Source of the DNA: CAYVZZ01 sp964456185
Lineage (GTDB): Bacteria; Pseudomonadota; Gammaproteobacteria; Pseudomonadales; Alcanivoracaceae
DNA: 9,942 nucleotides
Reading direction: 5' to 3'
Assembly: GCA_964456185.1 (NCBI GenBank)
Contig: CAYVZZ010000084.1
Coordinates: forward strand, 1-9,942
Part shown: positions 1 to 6,800 of the stretch, one piece after another
Position numbering within the stretch: position 1 is the first letter of the stretch
Layout: the number at the start of each line of letters is the position of its first letter
The notes under the pieces: generated by a model
Told to the model about the DNA's origin: nothing
Seen by the model: only the letters and a program-made list of their open reading frames with translations
Database searches by the model: none
Made by a program: the position numbers and the translations under genes

Positions 1-2
1 GG

Positions 3-491
3 GGGGTGTGGCCGTATTTCTATGTGTGGCAATTCTTGCGCGAGAAGCAACTGGTTCCTCAATTGCCTCGCCGTGAGGTGATTCGTGAGTTGCTGATTAC
101 CACGTTGGTGCTGGTGCCATTACTGCTTTGGGTGCCGTACTACATGCTGATGCTGTGGCTTATCCCGACCTACATCGCTTTTTTCCTCATGTGCGTGGCG
201 TTTATGGTGTTGCCGCATTATCCGCATACCGGCAAGCAGTGTGATAATCCTAACCACACATCATTGATGCGCATGGGGCAGGAGTGGTGGCTAACCCCTG
301 TGTTGATGTACCAGAACTATCACCTCATGCACCACCTCTATCCGACCATCCCCTTTTACCGTTATGGCAAGGCTTGGCGGGCGCGCAAGGCCTATCATCT
401 GGCGCACAGTAGCGAGATGATTGTGACACCTTTTCAGTTGGGGGCGTCGCGGTCTGACCATAAATGCTCTACAGGTGGCGATGCGTCATAA
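3..491 (+). CDS. Membrane fatty acid desaturase / CrtR-like hydroxylase, 3' part
   Basis: The gene is cut by the left edge of the window; the frame is open from base 3, and the first visible possible start (GTG at 6) is probably internal. About 160 C-terminal residues remain. They contain a strongly hydrophobic stretch (about residues 30-70, counted from the GTG), then LPHYPHTG, then the third histidine box HLMHH (106-110) within QNYHLMHHLYPTIPFYRYG. Such boxes bind the di-iron centre of integral-membrane desaturases and hydroxylases. The NYHLxHHLYPxIPFYRY block is typical of CrtR-type beta-carotene hydroxylases and related fatty acid desaturases. The first histidine boxes lie outside the window, so substrate (acyl chain or carotenoid) cannot be decided. 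The last ~20 residues are polar and look unconserved. The next gene starts 69 bases downstream on the same strand. Confidence 0.8.
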   Translation, partial: GVWPYFYVWQFLREKQLVPQLPRREVIRELLITTLVLVPLLLWVPYYMLMLWLIPTYIAFFLMCVAFMVLPHYPHTGKQCDNPNHTSLMRMGQEWWLTPVLMYQNYHLMHHLYPTIPFYRYGKAWRARKAYHLAHSSEMIVTPFQLGASRSDHKCSTGGDAS

Positions 492-560
492 GTGGTCATT
501 AAGCGCCCCGTATAGGTGTGCCATGATAAGGGCAGAAAACAATAAATGAGGGATAAGGTA

Positions 561-2153
561 ATGTACGATTACATTATCGTCGGCGCAGGGTCGGCTGGTT
601 GTGTGTTGGCCAAGCGCTTAAGCGCTAATCCGGATACCAAGGTGCTGTTATTGGAAGCCGGCGGTAACGATTGGAATCCCTTTATTCACATGCCGGCAGG
701 GGTGAGCCAGCTCATCAAGAATCGCTGGACGAATTGGTATTTCGATACCCAGCCCGAGCCGGAAATGGGCAATCGGCGGCTCTATTGGCCTCGTGGCAAA
801 GTGTTGGGCGGTTCCAGTGCCATCAACGGCATGATTTATATTCGCGGTCATCGCAAAGACTACGACCGCTGGGCGCAACTGCCGGGTTGTGAGGGCTGGG
901 GCTACGACAGCGTGCTGCCCTGGTTTAAACGTTCCGAGCGTTTTGAAGCGGGGGCTAATGCCTATCATGGCGATAAAGGCGAGTTGGGCGTGTCGCCCCC
1001 CAAAATCGAGCACGAGCTGGTGGATGCCTTTTTGGAAGCAGGCCAGCAGGCAGGCTTTCCGGCCAATACCGATTTCAATGGCGCTAAACAAGAAGGTATT
1101 GGTTTTTACGACACCACTGTGTGGGATGGTGTCCGTCAAAGTACCGGCAAGGTATTTTTATCGAAAGACGTTCGTCAACGCTCCAACTTAACCATTCTCA
1201 CCCATGCGCGTGCCGCCAAAGTGCTTTTCCAGGACGGCAAAGCCATCGGCGTGGAATATATCCGTCGTCGTCATCGGCATGCGGCCCACTGCAAACAAGA
1301 AGTGCTGCTGACGGCAGGCAGCGTGCAATCACCACAGTTGCTGATGCTATCGGGTATCGGGCCTGACGCCGTATTACGAGAGCAGGGCATCGAGCCGCTC
1401 AAGGTGCTGTCCGGTGTGGGAGAAAACCTGCAAGACCATCTGGATGCCAGTATTCAATATTATTGCTCGCAGCCAATTACCCTCTACAAGCTATTAAAGC
1501 CGCACTATGCCGCGCTTACCTTGCTGGAATATTTGATGACCCACAAAGGCATGGGCACCACCAACGGCGTCATTGCCGGTGGTTTTTTGAAAACGCCCTT
1601 GGCGGGGGACGAGCCGGACATTCAATTGCATTATGTGCCGGTGATTATGGTGGACCACCTGCGCCAGCCCAGTCCGGGGCACGGTTATATGACGCATGTG
1701 TGTCAATTGCGCCCCAAGAGCCGCGGACGCATACGCCTGAAATCGGCCGACCCATTGGACGACCCGCTCATTGAAGCGCGTTACCTTTCAGACCCATACG
1801 ATGTGAAGGTGATGGTGGAAGCGGTGAAATTATGCCGTGAACTCTTCGCCCAAACAGCATTTGATGACTACCGTGGTGACGAATACATGCCCGGTGCCGA
1901 GGTGCAAACCGATGAGCAAATCGCCGATTTTGTGCGTGATACCGCCGAAACCATTTATCACCCAGTGGGAACTTGTCGCATGGGGGCGGCGTCTGATTCA
2001 GAAGCCGTGGTCAACAACCGTTGCCAAGTGCACGGCGTAGAAGGATTGCGCGTAGTTGATGCGTCAGTGTTCCCCGAACTAATGGGCGGCAACACCAATG
2101 CACCTACCATTCTGGTCGCCGAGCGCATGGCGGCAGATATCGTAGGCAGTTAA
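561..2153 (+). CDS. GMC-family FAD-dependent alcohol dehydrogenase (AlkJ/choline-dehydrogenase-like)
   Basis: Full-length enzyme of 530 residues, normal for the family. It should oxidise an alcohol to an aldehyde using FAD and pass electrons to the respiratory chain. The N-terminus has the dinucleotide fold GAGSAG (8-13) and the acidic residue E32 that contacts FAD ribose. The first GMC signature, PRGKVLGGSSAIN, is at 77-89, and the second is GSVQSPQLLMLSGIG near the middle. The C-terminal block has YHPVGTCRMG with H467 and GGNTNAP with N511, matching the His/Asn catalytic pair of the family. Overall wording (YDYIIVGAGSAGCVLA start, LPKSRGRI-like block, ETIYHPVGTCRMG) resembles AlkJ, the aliphatic alcohol dehydrogenase of alkane degraders; many databases would label it choline dehydrogenase. 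Start chosen at 561 because GAGG at 548-551 is well spaced and homologues begin MYDYIIVG. An in-frame ATG at 546 would add five residues but has a poorer ribosome site. There is no signal peptide. Confidence 0.93.
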   Translation: MYDYIIVGAGSAGCVLAKRLSANPDTKVLLLEAGGNDWNPFIHMPAGVSQLIKNRWTNWYFDTQPEPEMGNRRLYWPRGKVLGGSSAINGMIYIRGHRKDYDRWAQLPGCEGWGYDSVLPWFKRSERFEAGANAYHGDKGELGVSPPKIEHELVDAFLEAGQQAGFPANTDFNGAKQEGIGFYDTTVWDGVRQSTGKVFLSKDVRQRSNLTILTHARAAKVLFQDGKAIGVEYIRRRHRHAAHCKQEVLLTAGSVQSPQLLMLSGIGPDAVLREQGIEPLKVLSGVGENLQDHLDASIQYYCSQPITLYKLLKPHYAALTLLEYLMTHKGMGTTNGVIAGGFLKTPLAGDEPDIQLHYVPVIMVDHLRQPSPGHGYMTHVCQLRPKSRGRIRLKSADPLDDPLIEARYLSDPYDVKVMVEAVKLCRELFAQTAFDDYRGDEYMPGAEVQTDEQIADFVRDTAETIYHPVGTCRMGAASDSEAVVNNRCQVHGVEGLRVVDASVFPELMGGNTNAPTILVAERMAADIVGS

Positions 2154-2205
2154 AACTCTTGATTATAGTCAAGACTTGATATATCTTGAGCAAACTCAAG
2201 AGTTT
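2153..2205. promoter_or_regulatory. Cluster of CTTGA/TCAAG half-sites (candidate operator region)
   Basis: Five half-sites lie within 43 bases: CTTGA at 2158, TCAAG at 2169, CTTGA at 2175, CTTGA at 2185 and TCAAG at 2196. Three nested perfect inverted repeats result: AAACTCTTGA (2153-2162) with TCAAGAGTTT (2196-2205); the palindrome TCAAGACTTGA (2169-2179); and TCTTGAG (2184-2190) with CTCAAGA (2195-2201). Spacings of 10-11 bases between several sites suggest binding on one face of the helix. A weak sigma-70 promoter (TTGATT 2159-2164, TATCTT 2182-2187, spacing 17) would hold the central palindrome in its spacer. The role as operator for the downstream membrane protein is inference; part of the region could instead be a terminator. 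Confidence 0.5.
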
Positions 2206-2210
2206 GGGTT
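2184..2210 (+). terminator. Possible intrinsic terminator after the GMC gene
   Basis: A 7-bp perfect stem TCTTGAG/CTCAAGA with a CAAA loop (2184-2201) is followed by GTTTGGGTTTT. The T tract is interrupted and the stem is only moderately GC-rich, so termination would be weak. The hairpin lies just before the ATG at 2218 and overlaps the half-site cluster, so it may serve as a protein-binding dyad rather than a terminator. Confidence 0.3.
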
Positions 2211-2217
2211 TTGAATC

Positions 2218-2892
2218 ATGACCAGCATTCGCATCAAAGAAAGCCAAGGTGTCTACTTGGCTTTTCTCGTTTTAGTTGTCGCTCTTTTTGTCGTGCTGAT
2301 TGCGGTAGATGGCTTGAAAGGTGCTGCCGTGCAATGGGGGCTTGGGAGCCTGTATGCGTTGTGCAGCGCGAGCTTTTTGTTGTTGCTGGAGGTTGGTCAT
2401 GGGGTGGTTGGCCGTGTCCGGCACTTTTGGCATGCGGTAATGAGTGTCGCCATGTTGCCGATGGCATTTTCCATAATGTCGCCAGTCATCCTTCCCCGGG
2501 TACAGCTGATGGCTTTTTCGTTGGCGACGCTGTGGTTTATCGGCTTGTTGTTTTATCAACCGCATCGCCGCGAGGGCGCACCGGCTGACGAGATGGGCGT
2601 TTGGTGCAATGCGTTTCACGCCGTCATGATGGCAGCGATGCTTTGGATGGTGATTGCCATGCATCACATGCCGATGCACCACGCAATGAAAATGCCACAG
2701 TCCACCGCGACTCCATTAGGGTTTAACGGCCTGGGCTGGGCTTTCTTCGCTGTCATGGTGGTCGGCATTGTGGGCTATGGCCGTTTGTTGTTTCTGCATC
2801 ATCGAACCTCCGCTATGGCCGCCACCGAAACGCTATTAATTGCAATGATGAGTGTCGGAATGGCCGTTATGCTGGCGATGATGTTGCTCTAG
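2218..2892 (+). CDS. Met/His-rich seven-helix membrane protein, function unknown (metal-related?)
   Basis: A 224-residue integral inner-membrane protein with about seven predicted hydrophobic segments (approximately 11-31, 36-58, 70-90, 92-113, 129-149, 170-190, 203-222). It is very rich in methionine and histidine. Two helices carry the same pattern, HAVMxxAMLxM, at 72-82 and 134-144, which puts His and Met on one helix face. The second helix runs into a loop with HHMPMHHAMKMP (149-160). Such Met/His clusters are typical of copper-handling membrane proteins, and the HxxM-rich helices recall the poorly characterised DUF5134 type; neither assignment is certain. The start at 2218 is the only suitable ATG, with no strong ribosome site before it. 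The gene sits directly behind the half-site cluster, 152 bases upstream of the TonB receptor gene on the same strand. It may be co-regulated with the receptor, since TCAAGAGTTT precedes both. Confidence 0.75.
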   Translation: MTSIRIKESQGVYLAFLVLVVALFVVLIAVDGLKGAAVQWGLGSLYALCSASFLLLLEVGHGVVGRVRHFWHAVMSVAMLPMAFSIMSPVILPRVQLMAFSLATLWFIGLLFYQPHRREGAPADEMGVWCNAFHAVMMAAMLWMVIAMHHMPMHHAMKMPQSTATPLGFNGLGWAFFAVMVVGIVGYGRLLFLHHRTSAMAATETLLIAMMSVGMAVMLAMMLL

Positions 2893-2897
2893 TTGCT

Positions 2898-2920
2898 TAA
2901 TTGTTGGGCAATTATATTTC
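2898..2920 (+). terminator. Weak terminator-like hairpin
   Basis: TAATTG (2898-2903) pairs with CAATTA (2909-2914) around a TTGGG loop, followed by TATTTC. The stem is AT-rich, so it is a weak candidate for the end of the membrane protein transcript. Confidence 0.25.
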
Positions 2921-2956
2921 TTAAAATACAATGAGCTAAATGATATTTGAAAAGTA

Positions 2957-3009
2957 TTGACCCATATCAAGAGTTTTACCTAGACCCATGTCTAGGGTTG
3001 CGCTATTCT
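2957..3009 (+). promoter_or_regulatory. Candidate promoter and operator of the TonB receptor operon
   Basis: Elements seen in order are a consensus-like TTGACC (2957-2962), the 10-mer TCAAGAGTTT (2967-2976) that also occurs upstream of the 2218 gene, and a perfect dyad CCTAGAC-CCAT-GTCTAGG (2979-2996). A possible core promoter is TAGACC (2981-2986) with TATTCT (3004-3009) at 17-base spacing; the dyad would then overlap its -35 and spacer, as expected for a repressor site. No good -10 follows TTGACC. It does not read as a Fur box. The promoter assignment is inference; the dyad is directly visible. Confidence 0.45.
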
Positions 3010-3044
3010 GCAGCCGCTTTTCAAACCAGCTGTGAGATAGCCTC

Positions 3045-5144
3045 ATGCACAAAAAGCCATACCTTATATCGTCAGCCTCACTCATCGCGGCCGCCACGCT
3101 ACTTGCTTCAGCGCCTGCCTTGCCCGCTTCGCAAACTGCTTCGCAAGCCCCTTCGCAAATCAGTGTGTCGCTTAATACCGTACAGGTGCAATCCAGCCGC
3201 CCCGGGGTGAGCCGGCGGCAGTCTCCATTGGCCAAACGCGCTTCGGTTCCCGGTGCAGTCGACGTGATTAACGGTAATAAGCTGCAACAACGCCCGGTTA
3301 ACAACATGGCCGATGCGCTGCGCTATGTTCCCGGCGTCACAGCGATTAGTGAAACCGGAAGTGGCGAGTTGTTCTTGTCAATTCGTGGTTCCAACTTGGA
3401 TGCCATCGATTATGACAATAATGGCGTGCGTTTATTTCAGGATGGCTTGCCGGTCACTACAGCCGACGGTTCCAATCATAATCGCATGTTGAATGCCGCT
3501 ACGGCGCGTTCTATTACCGTGGCCAATGGGGCGAACGCCTTGCGTTACGGGGCAAGCACCTTGGGCGGCGCCATTAACGCCGTGACCCGCACCGCACTCA
3601 ACAGTGACCCGAATACCCTTTTCATTGGCGGCGGCAGCCATGGGCAGGCCATTGGTCGCTTGTCGGTTGGCGGGGTAGCAGGCGATGTGGACGGCATGTT
3701 AACGCTCAGCCGCACGCTCTGGGACGGTTACCGTGACCACAGCAAACAAACCGTGAATAGTGTGTACGCCAACCTGGGATGGCAGGCGTCGGATACTTGG
3801 CGCTGGCTGTTTTACCTGAGTCATCGGGATAGCGTCCAAGAATTGACTGGTGCTCTGACACGCGCCCAAGTGGAGGCTGACCGCGACCAGTCTGGCGGCA
3901 TGTCCGAGCCGGGCGATTTTCATAAAAATGTCGTCAGCGACCGCGTAGCCGTGAAAGCCACGCAGCAGTTGTCCGCTAACAGCCAGTTGGCCTTCGGCGT
4001 GTCTTACGAACAGCAGCAGCTGTTTCATCCGATTGTTTACGCACCGCCTTATTTCAGTTTGTTGATTGATACCGACAAGCACACCACCGGCGGTATGGTG
4101 CGGTATAACCTTAACCTGGGTGACCACAAGCTGTTGGCAGGGCTAAACGTGGCCTACACCGCCGTGGATGGCGGGAATTATCAAAATGACGGTGGCCAGC
4201 GAGGAAAAATCAGTAATGATGTGAGCAATGATGCCAGCAGTGTGACCCTCTATTTGATGGACGAATGGCAGTTTGCTTCGCGTTGGACACTAAATTACGG
4301 CGTACAGGGCGTGATTGCGCGCCGCAATACACGCTCGATAGACAACTATGCAGGCGGCTTTGGCAGCAACAGTCATTTTAATGGCCACTATGACGCCATT
4401 AACCCGCGTGTTGGTTTGATTTACACCTTGTCGGATAGCGCCGAAGCTTACGCCAGTGTCAGCCGACTATTCGAAGCACCGACAACCTATCAGTTGAAAG
4501 ACCCCATGCAGCCGGGTAATACGCTGGGTGCCATGCACGGCATTGTGTATGAAACGGGGGTGCGAGGGCAAAGCAACGCCAGCCGTTGGAGTCTGTCCGT
4601 TTATTACGCGCAAATCCAAGACGAAATTTTGTCCATTGAAAAGCCGGGCGCGCCGGGCACTTACCTGAGCGGCAATGCGGACGATACGGTTCACGCGGGT
4701 ATCGAAGCGAAATGGGGCATGCGCTTCGATTTGGGTGAAGAGCAATCCATTAATCCACTGATTAGCGCCACTTATAATCAGTTCCAATTTAAAAACAGTA
4801 CATCCTACGGCGATAACGATTTGCCCGGCGCGCCGCAATACGCTGTGCATGGTGAGCTGATGTATCGCAACGACTTCGGCTTTTATGCCGGCCCAACGTT
4901 CGACTTTGTAGGCAGCCGCTATGCCGATTTCACCAACAGCTACAAGGTAGATGGCTACGAGCTGGTTGGCCTGCGTGTGGGTGTCGATAAAGGCCGTTGG
5001 GAAGTGTTCGTCGAAGGGCGTAACCTGACGGATGAAGACTATATCGTATCCACTAGTGTGAAAGCCGATGCTGCGACCAATGCGGCTGTCTTGTATCCGA
5101 GCGCGCCTGTGTCGGTTTATGCCGGTCTGCGCATTCACTATTAA
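3045..5144 (+). CDS. TonB-dependent outer-membrane receptor
   Basis: A 699-residue receptor that should import a chelated metal or other small ligand across the outer membrane using TonB energy. A Sec signal peptide ends near ALPA (about residue 28). A polar Ser/Gln-rich linker follows, made of three copies of a 12-base repeat. The plug domain spans roughly residues 65-180, with VPGAVDVINGNKL, the NMADALRYVPGV segment, LFLSIRGSN and NALRYGASTLGGAINAVTR, all typical of FecA-like plugs. The rest is a beta-barrel with alternating aromatic strands, including EAYASVSRLFEAPT and FVEGRNLTDEDYI, and it ends YAGLRIHY with a terminal aromatic residue. No clear TonB box is visible. The ligand cannot be read from the sequence; the neighbours suggest a metal. 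The stop codon is directly followed by the ribosome site of the next gene, so the two are almost certainly cotranscribed. The ribosome site before the chosen ATG is weak. Confidence 0.93.
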   Translation: MHKKPYLISSASLIAAATLLASAPALPASQTASQAPSQISVSLNTVQVQSSRPGVSRRQSPLAKRASVPGAVDVINGNKLQQRPVNNMADALRYVPGVTAISETGSGELFLSIRGSNLDAIDYDNNGVRLFQDGLPVTTADGSNHNRMLNAATARSITVANGANALRYGASTLGGAINAVTRTALNSDPNTLFIGGGSHGQAIGRLSVGGVAGDVDGMLTLSRTLWDGYRDHSKQTVNSVYANLGWQASDTWRWLFYLSHRDSVQELTGALTRAQVEADRDQSGGMSEPGDFHKNVVSDRVAVKATQQLSANSQLAFGVSYEQQQLFHPIVYAPPYFSLLIDTDKHTTGGMVRYNLNLGDHKLLAGLNVAYTAVDGGNYQNDGGQRGKISNDVSNDASSVTLYLMDEWQFASRWTLNYGVQGVIARRNTRSIDNYAGGFGSNSHFNGHYDAINPRVGLIYTLSDSAEAYASVSRLFEAPTTYQLKDPMQPGNTLGAMHGIVYETGVRGQSNASRWSLSVYYAQIQDEILSIEKPGAPGTYLSGNADDTVHAGIEAKWGMRFDLGEEQSINPLISATYNQFQFKNSTSYGDNDLPGAPQYAVHGELMYRNDFGFYAGPTFDFVGSRYADFTNSYKVDGYELVGLRVGVDKGRWEVFVEGRNLTDEDYIVSTSVKADAATNAAVLYPSAPVSVYAGLRIHY
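3126..3161 (+). repeat. Three tandem copies of a 12-base unit in the receptor N-terminus
   Basis: Units GCTTCGCAAACT, GCTTCGCAAGCC and CCTTCGCAAATC are in frame and encode ASQT, ASQA and PSQI right at the predicted signal peptidase site. Copy-number change would alter linker length without breaking the frame. Confidence 0.7.
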
Positions 5145-5154
5145 GGAGCGCATG

Positions 5155-6369
5155 ATGCACTTACAACAATGGCTTCGTTGGGTGGTTATCGCTGCGTTCA
5201 TGGCAACCTCGCCAGCATGGGCGCATCAGCAGGCAGTACATTGCCATGAGACAAAGGTGCACTGTTCGAGTCCATCGCCGCAATGCGCATCTACCTTGAC
5301 GGTGGCGGTGGACAAAAAGGGGCGCTTATGGCGCACCTTCGCCAATGGCAACTATTTGTATGTGCAGCGCCGTTTGTCGAATGGCGGCTTTTCGTCTGCC
5401 TTGGCGGTGAACATCAAACCGCATGCCATCAAAGCGAGAGGGGAAAACCGACCGCAGATGGCCTTTGGGCCGGACAATACCTTGAATCTGGTTTGGACAA
5501 TTGCCGGTGACAGCCAATACGCCAGCAACATCCGCTTTGCTTATGCAAAAGACGGCCAGCATTTCAGTCAGCCGGTCACCATTAACGAAACCCGCTGGCC
5601 CGCCATGCACAGCTTCCCCCAACTGGCGGTGAATGATAAGGGACAGATTTTTATTGCCTGGCTCGACATGCGCGACATGGCGCGTGCCATGGCAAAAGAT
5701 TTGCCCATGGAGCACAAGGTCACCGCCGATGTGTATTACGACTGGTCAACGGATGGCGGCGAGCACTTTCAAGCCCAGGACAAGCGACTGAAAGATGCTG
5801 CTTGCCTTTGTTGTCGAATGGCCATGCAGTTGGGCGCCAACGGTTATCCCGAGTTGTTGTTTCGCGATGTTTATCCGGGCACCGAGCGGGACCACACGCT
5901 GATTCGTTTTGCCGGTGTTCGCGAGCCTTTGCCGGCCAAGCGTATCAGTTTTGGCCATTGGCACTTGAATGGCTGGCCGGAGCAGGGCCCCGCCTTGTTG
6001 CAGGTTGGCGACGTCACACACTTCCTGTGGTTTGATAAAGGCCAGCTGTATTATCGCCAAGGTAAACAGGGGCAATTGTCACCGGTTTTTCCGGTCGGTA
6101 AAAAAGGGGGCGAGCACCCGACGATGGCCGCAGCCAATGGCGTACTTTATCGTGCTTGGCGTCGCTACAGTGACGGTGCCATGCGCATTTGGTGGCAGGT
6201 TTCCAAAGACCAGGGGCATCATTGGAGTAAACCGGCCGTAAAAGCCACCACCACAGGGCAATCGGATTACCCGCAACTGGTCAGTCAGGGGCAAAGCGTG
6301 TGGTTATCCTGGTTGACCCGGAAAGAAGGGGCACGTCTGTGGAACCTAACAGAGGGCGATTCAATATGA
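5155..6369 (+). CDS. Secreted Asp-box (BNR/sialidase-like) beta-propeller protein with CxCC motif
   Basis: A 404-residue protein with a Sec signal peptide ending AWA-H (about residue 23). The mature N-terminus has HQQAVHCHETKVHC, rich in His and Cys. Asp-box motifs of the S-x-D-x-G-x-x-W/F type occur at about 198 (STDGGEHF) and 350 (SKDQGHHW), with a degenerate copy near 131 (AKDGQHFS), as in sialidase-like propellers. Repeated lines such as 'PQLAVNDKGQIFIAWLD' also fit propeller blades. CLCCR (217-221) followed by FRDVYPGTERD is, from memory, a block shared by one branch of BNR proteins; it could bind metal or form disulfides. Sialidase activity is not supported, since the arginine triad cannot be assigned. 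The start at 5155 gives a six-base spacer to AAGGAG (5143-5148); ATG at 5152 is also possible. It follows the receptor gene by about 10 bases and overlaps the next gene by four, so the three form an operon. Confidence 0.82.
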   Translation: MHLQQWLRWVVIAAFMATSPAWAHQQAVHCHETKVHCSSPSPQCASTLTVAVDKKGRLWRTFANGNYLYVQRRLSNGGFSSALAVNIKPHAIKARGENRPQMAFGPDNTLNLVWTIAGDSQYASNIRFAYAKDGQHFSQPVTINETRWPAMHSFPQLAVNDKGQIFIAWLDMRDMARAMAKDLPMEHKVTADVYYDWSTDGGEHFQAQDKRLKDAACLCCRMAMQLGANGYPELLFRDVYPGTERDHTLIRFAGVREPLPAKRISFGHWHLNGWPEQGPALLQVGDVTHFLWFDKGQLYYRQGKQGQLSPVFPVGKKGGEHPTMAAANGVLYRAWRRYSDGAMRIWWQVSKDQGHHWSKPAVKATTTGQSDYPQLVSQGQSVWLSWLTRKEGARLWNLTEGDSI

Positions 6370-6796
6370 TGAAAACAGGCATTTTGTTGCTGGGCTGTCT
6401 GCNNNNNNNNNNTTGAGCAATTGGCCGGATGTACAATCGGCACACGCCGGTGAACGGCATGCCATGATTTTCTGGTCACTGACTTGTGTGCCTTGTCGGC
6501 AAGAGTTGACGGCTTTGGGCAAACTGCCCAAGCGAGGATCCTTGGCGATTAGCCTGATTAACACCGACGATGCCGCTCAACGTGCGCAGGTGGTGGCCTT
6601 TTTGAAAGACAACGGCCTGTTGGTGATGGACAACTGGCAATTTGCCGTGGCGATTCCCGCCCGATTGCGACAAGCCATTGACCCTAACTGGTATGGTGCC
6701 TTGCCGCGTAGCTATGCGATTAATGCCAAGGGCAAGCGCATGGCGCACAGCGGAAAAACCGACATCGAGCAGCTGGCCGCTTGGCTAACACAGTGA
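6366..6796 (+). CDS. Secreted thioredoxin-fold (TlpA-like) protein, interrupted by an assembly gap
   Basis: The start ATG overlaps the preceding stop in ATGA. The first residues, MMKTGILLLGCL, look like a signal peptide (or lipoprotein signal with the Cys) and run into ten N at 6403-6412. After the gap a different frame carries the rest: FWSLTCVPCRQEL with the redox motif CVPC (C25 and C28 counted from 6413) and YGALPRSYAI, whose proline fits the cis-Pro loop of thioredoxin folds. The frame ends with a helical tail. Frames before and after the gap differ by one base, so the true gap length is not ten; a length of 3n+2 would join them. The product probably acts in the periplasm, reducing or isomerising disulfides, possibly those of the Cys-rich propeller protein or a metal site. 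Known relatives are TlpA/ResA-type reductases; its exact partner is unknown. Confidence 0.75.
6403..6412. other. Assembly gap (10 N)
   Basis: Ten consecutive undetermined bases lie inside the thioredoxin-fold gene. The frame mismatch across them shows the number is a placeholder, so an unknown amount of sequence, at least the end of the signal peptide region, is missing. Confidence 0.97.
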
Positions 6797-6800
6797 GTGC

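Noticed and set aside
648..1139. 163-residue minus-strand frame over the GMC gene
   Set aside because: It overlaps the FAD-binding part of a strongly recognisable enzyme and shows no motif of its own.
2957..3009. MerR-type promoter with a 19-20 base spacer around the CCTAGAC dyad
   Set aside because: With TTTACC (2975-2980) as -35, the TATTCT at 3004 is 23 bases away, too far for a MerR-type promoter.
4467..5201. 244-residue open frame on the minus strand
   Set aside because: It lies antisense over the receptor gene's C-terminal barrel, which has clear family motifs; the minus frame has no recognisable domain and reads as a shadow.
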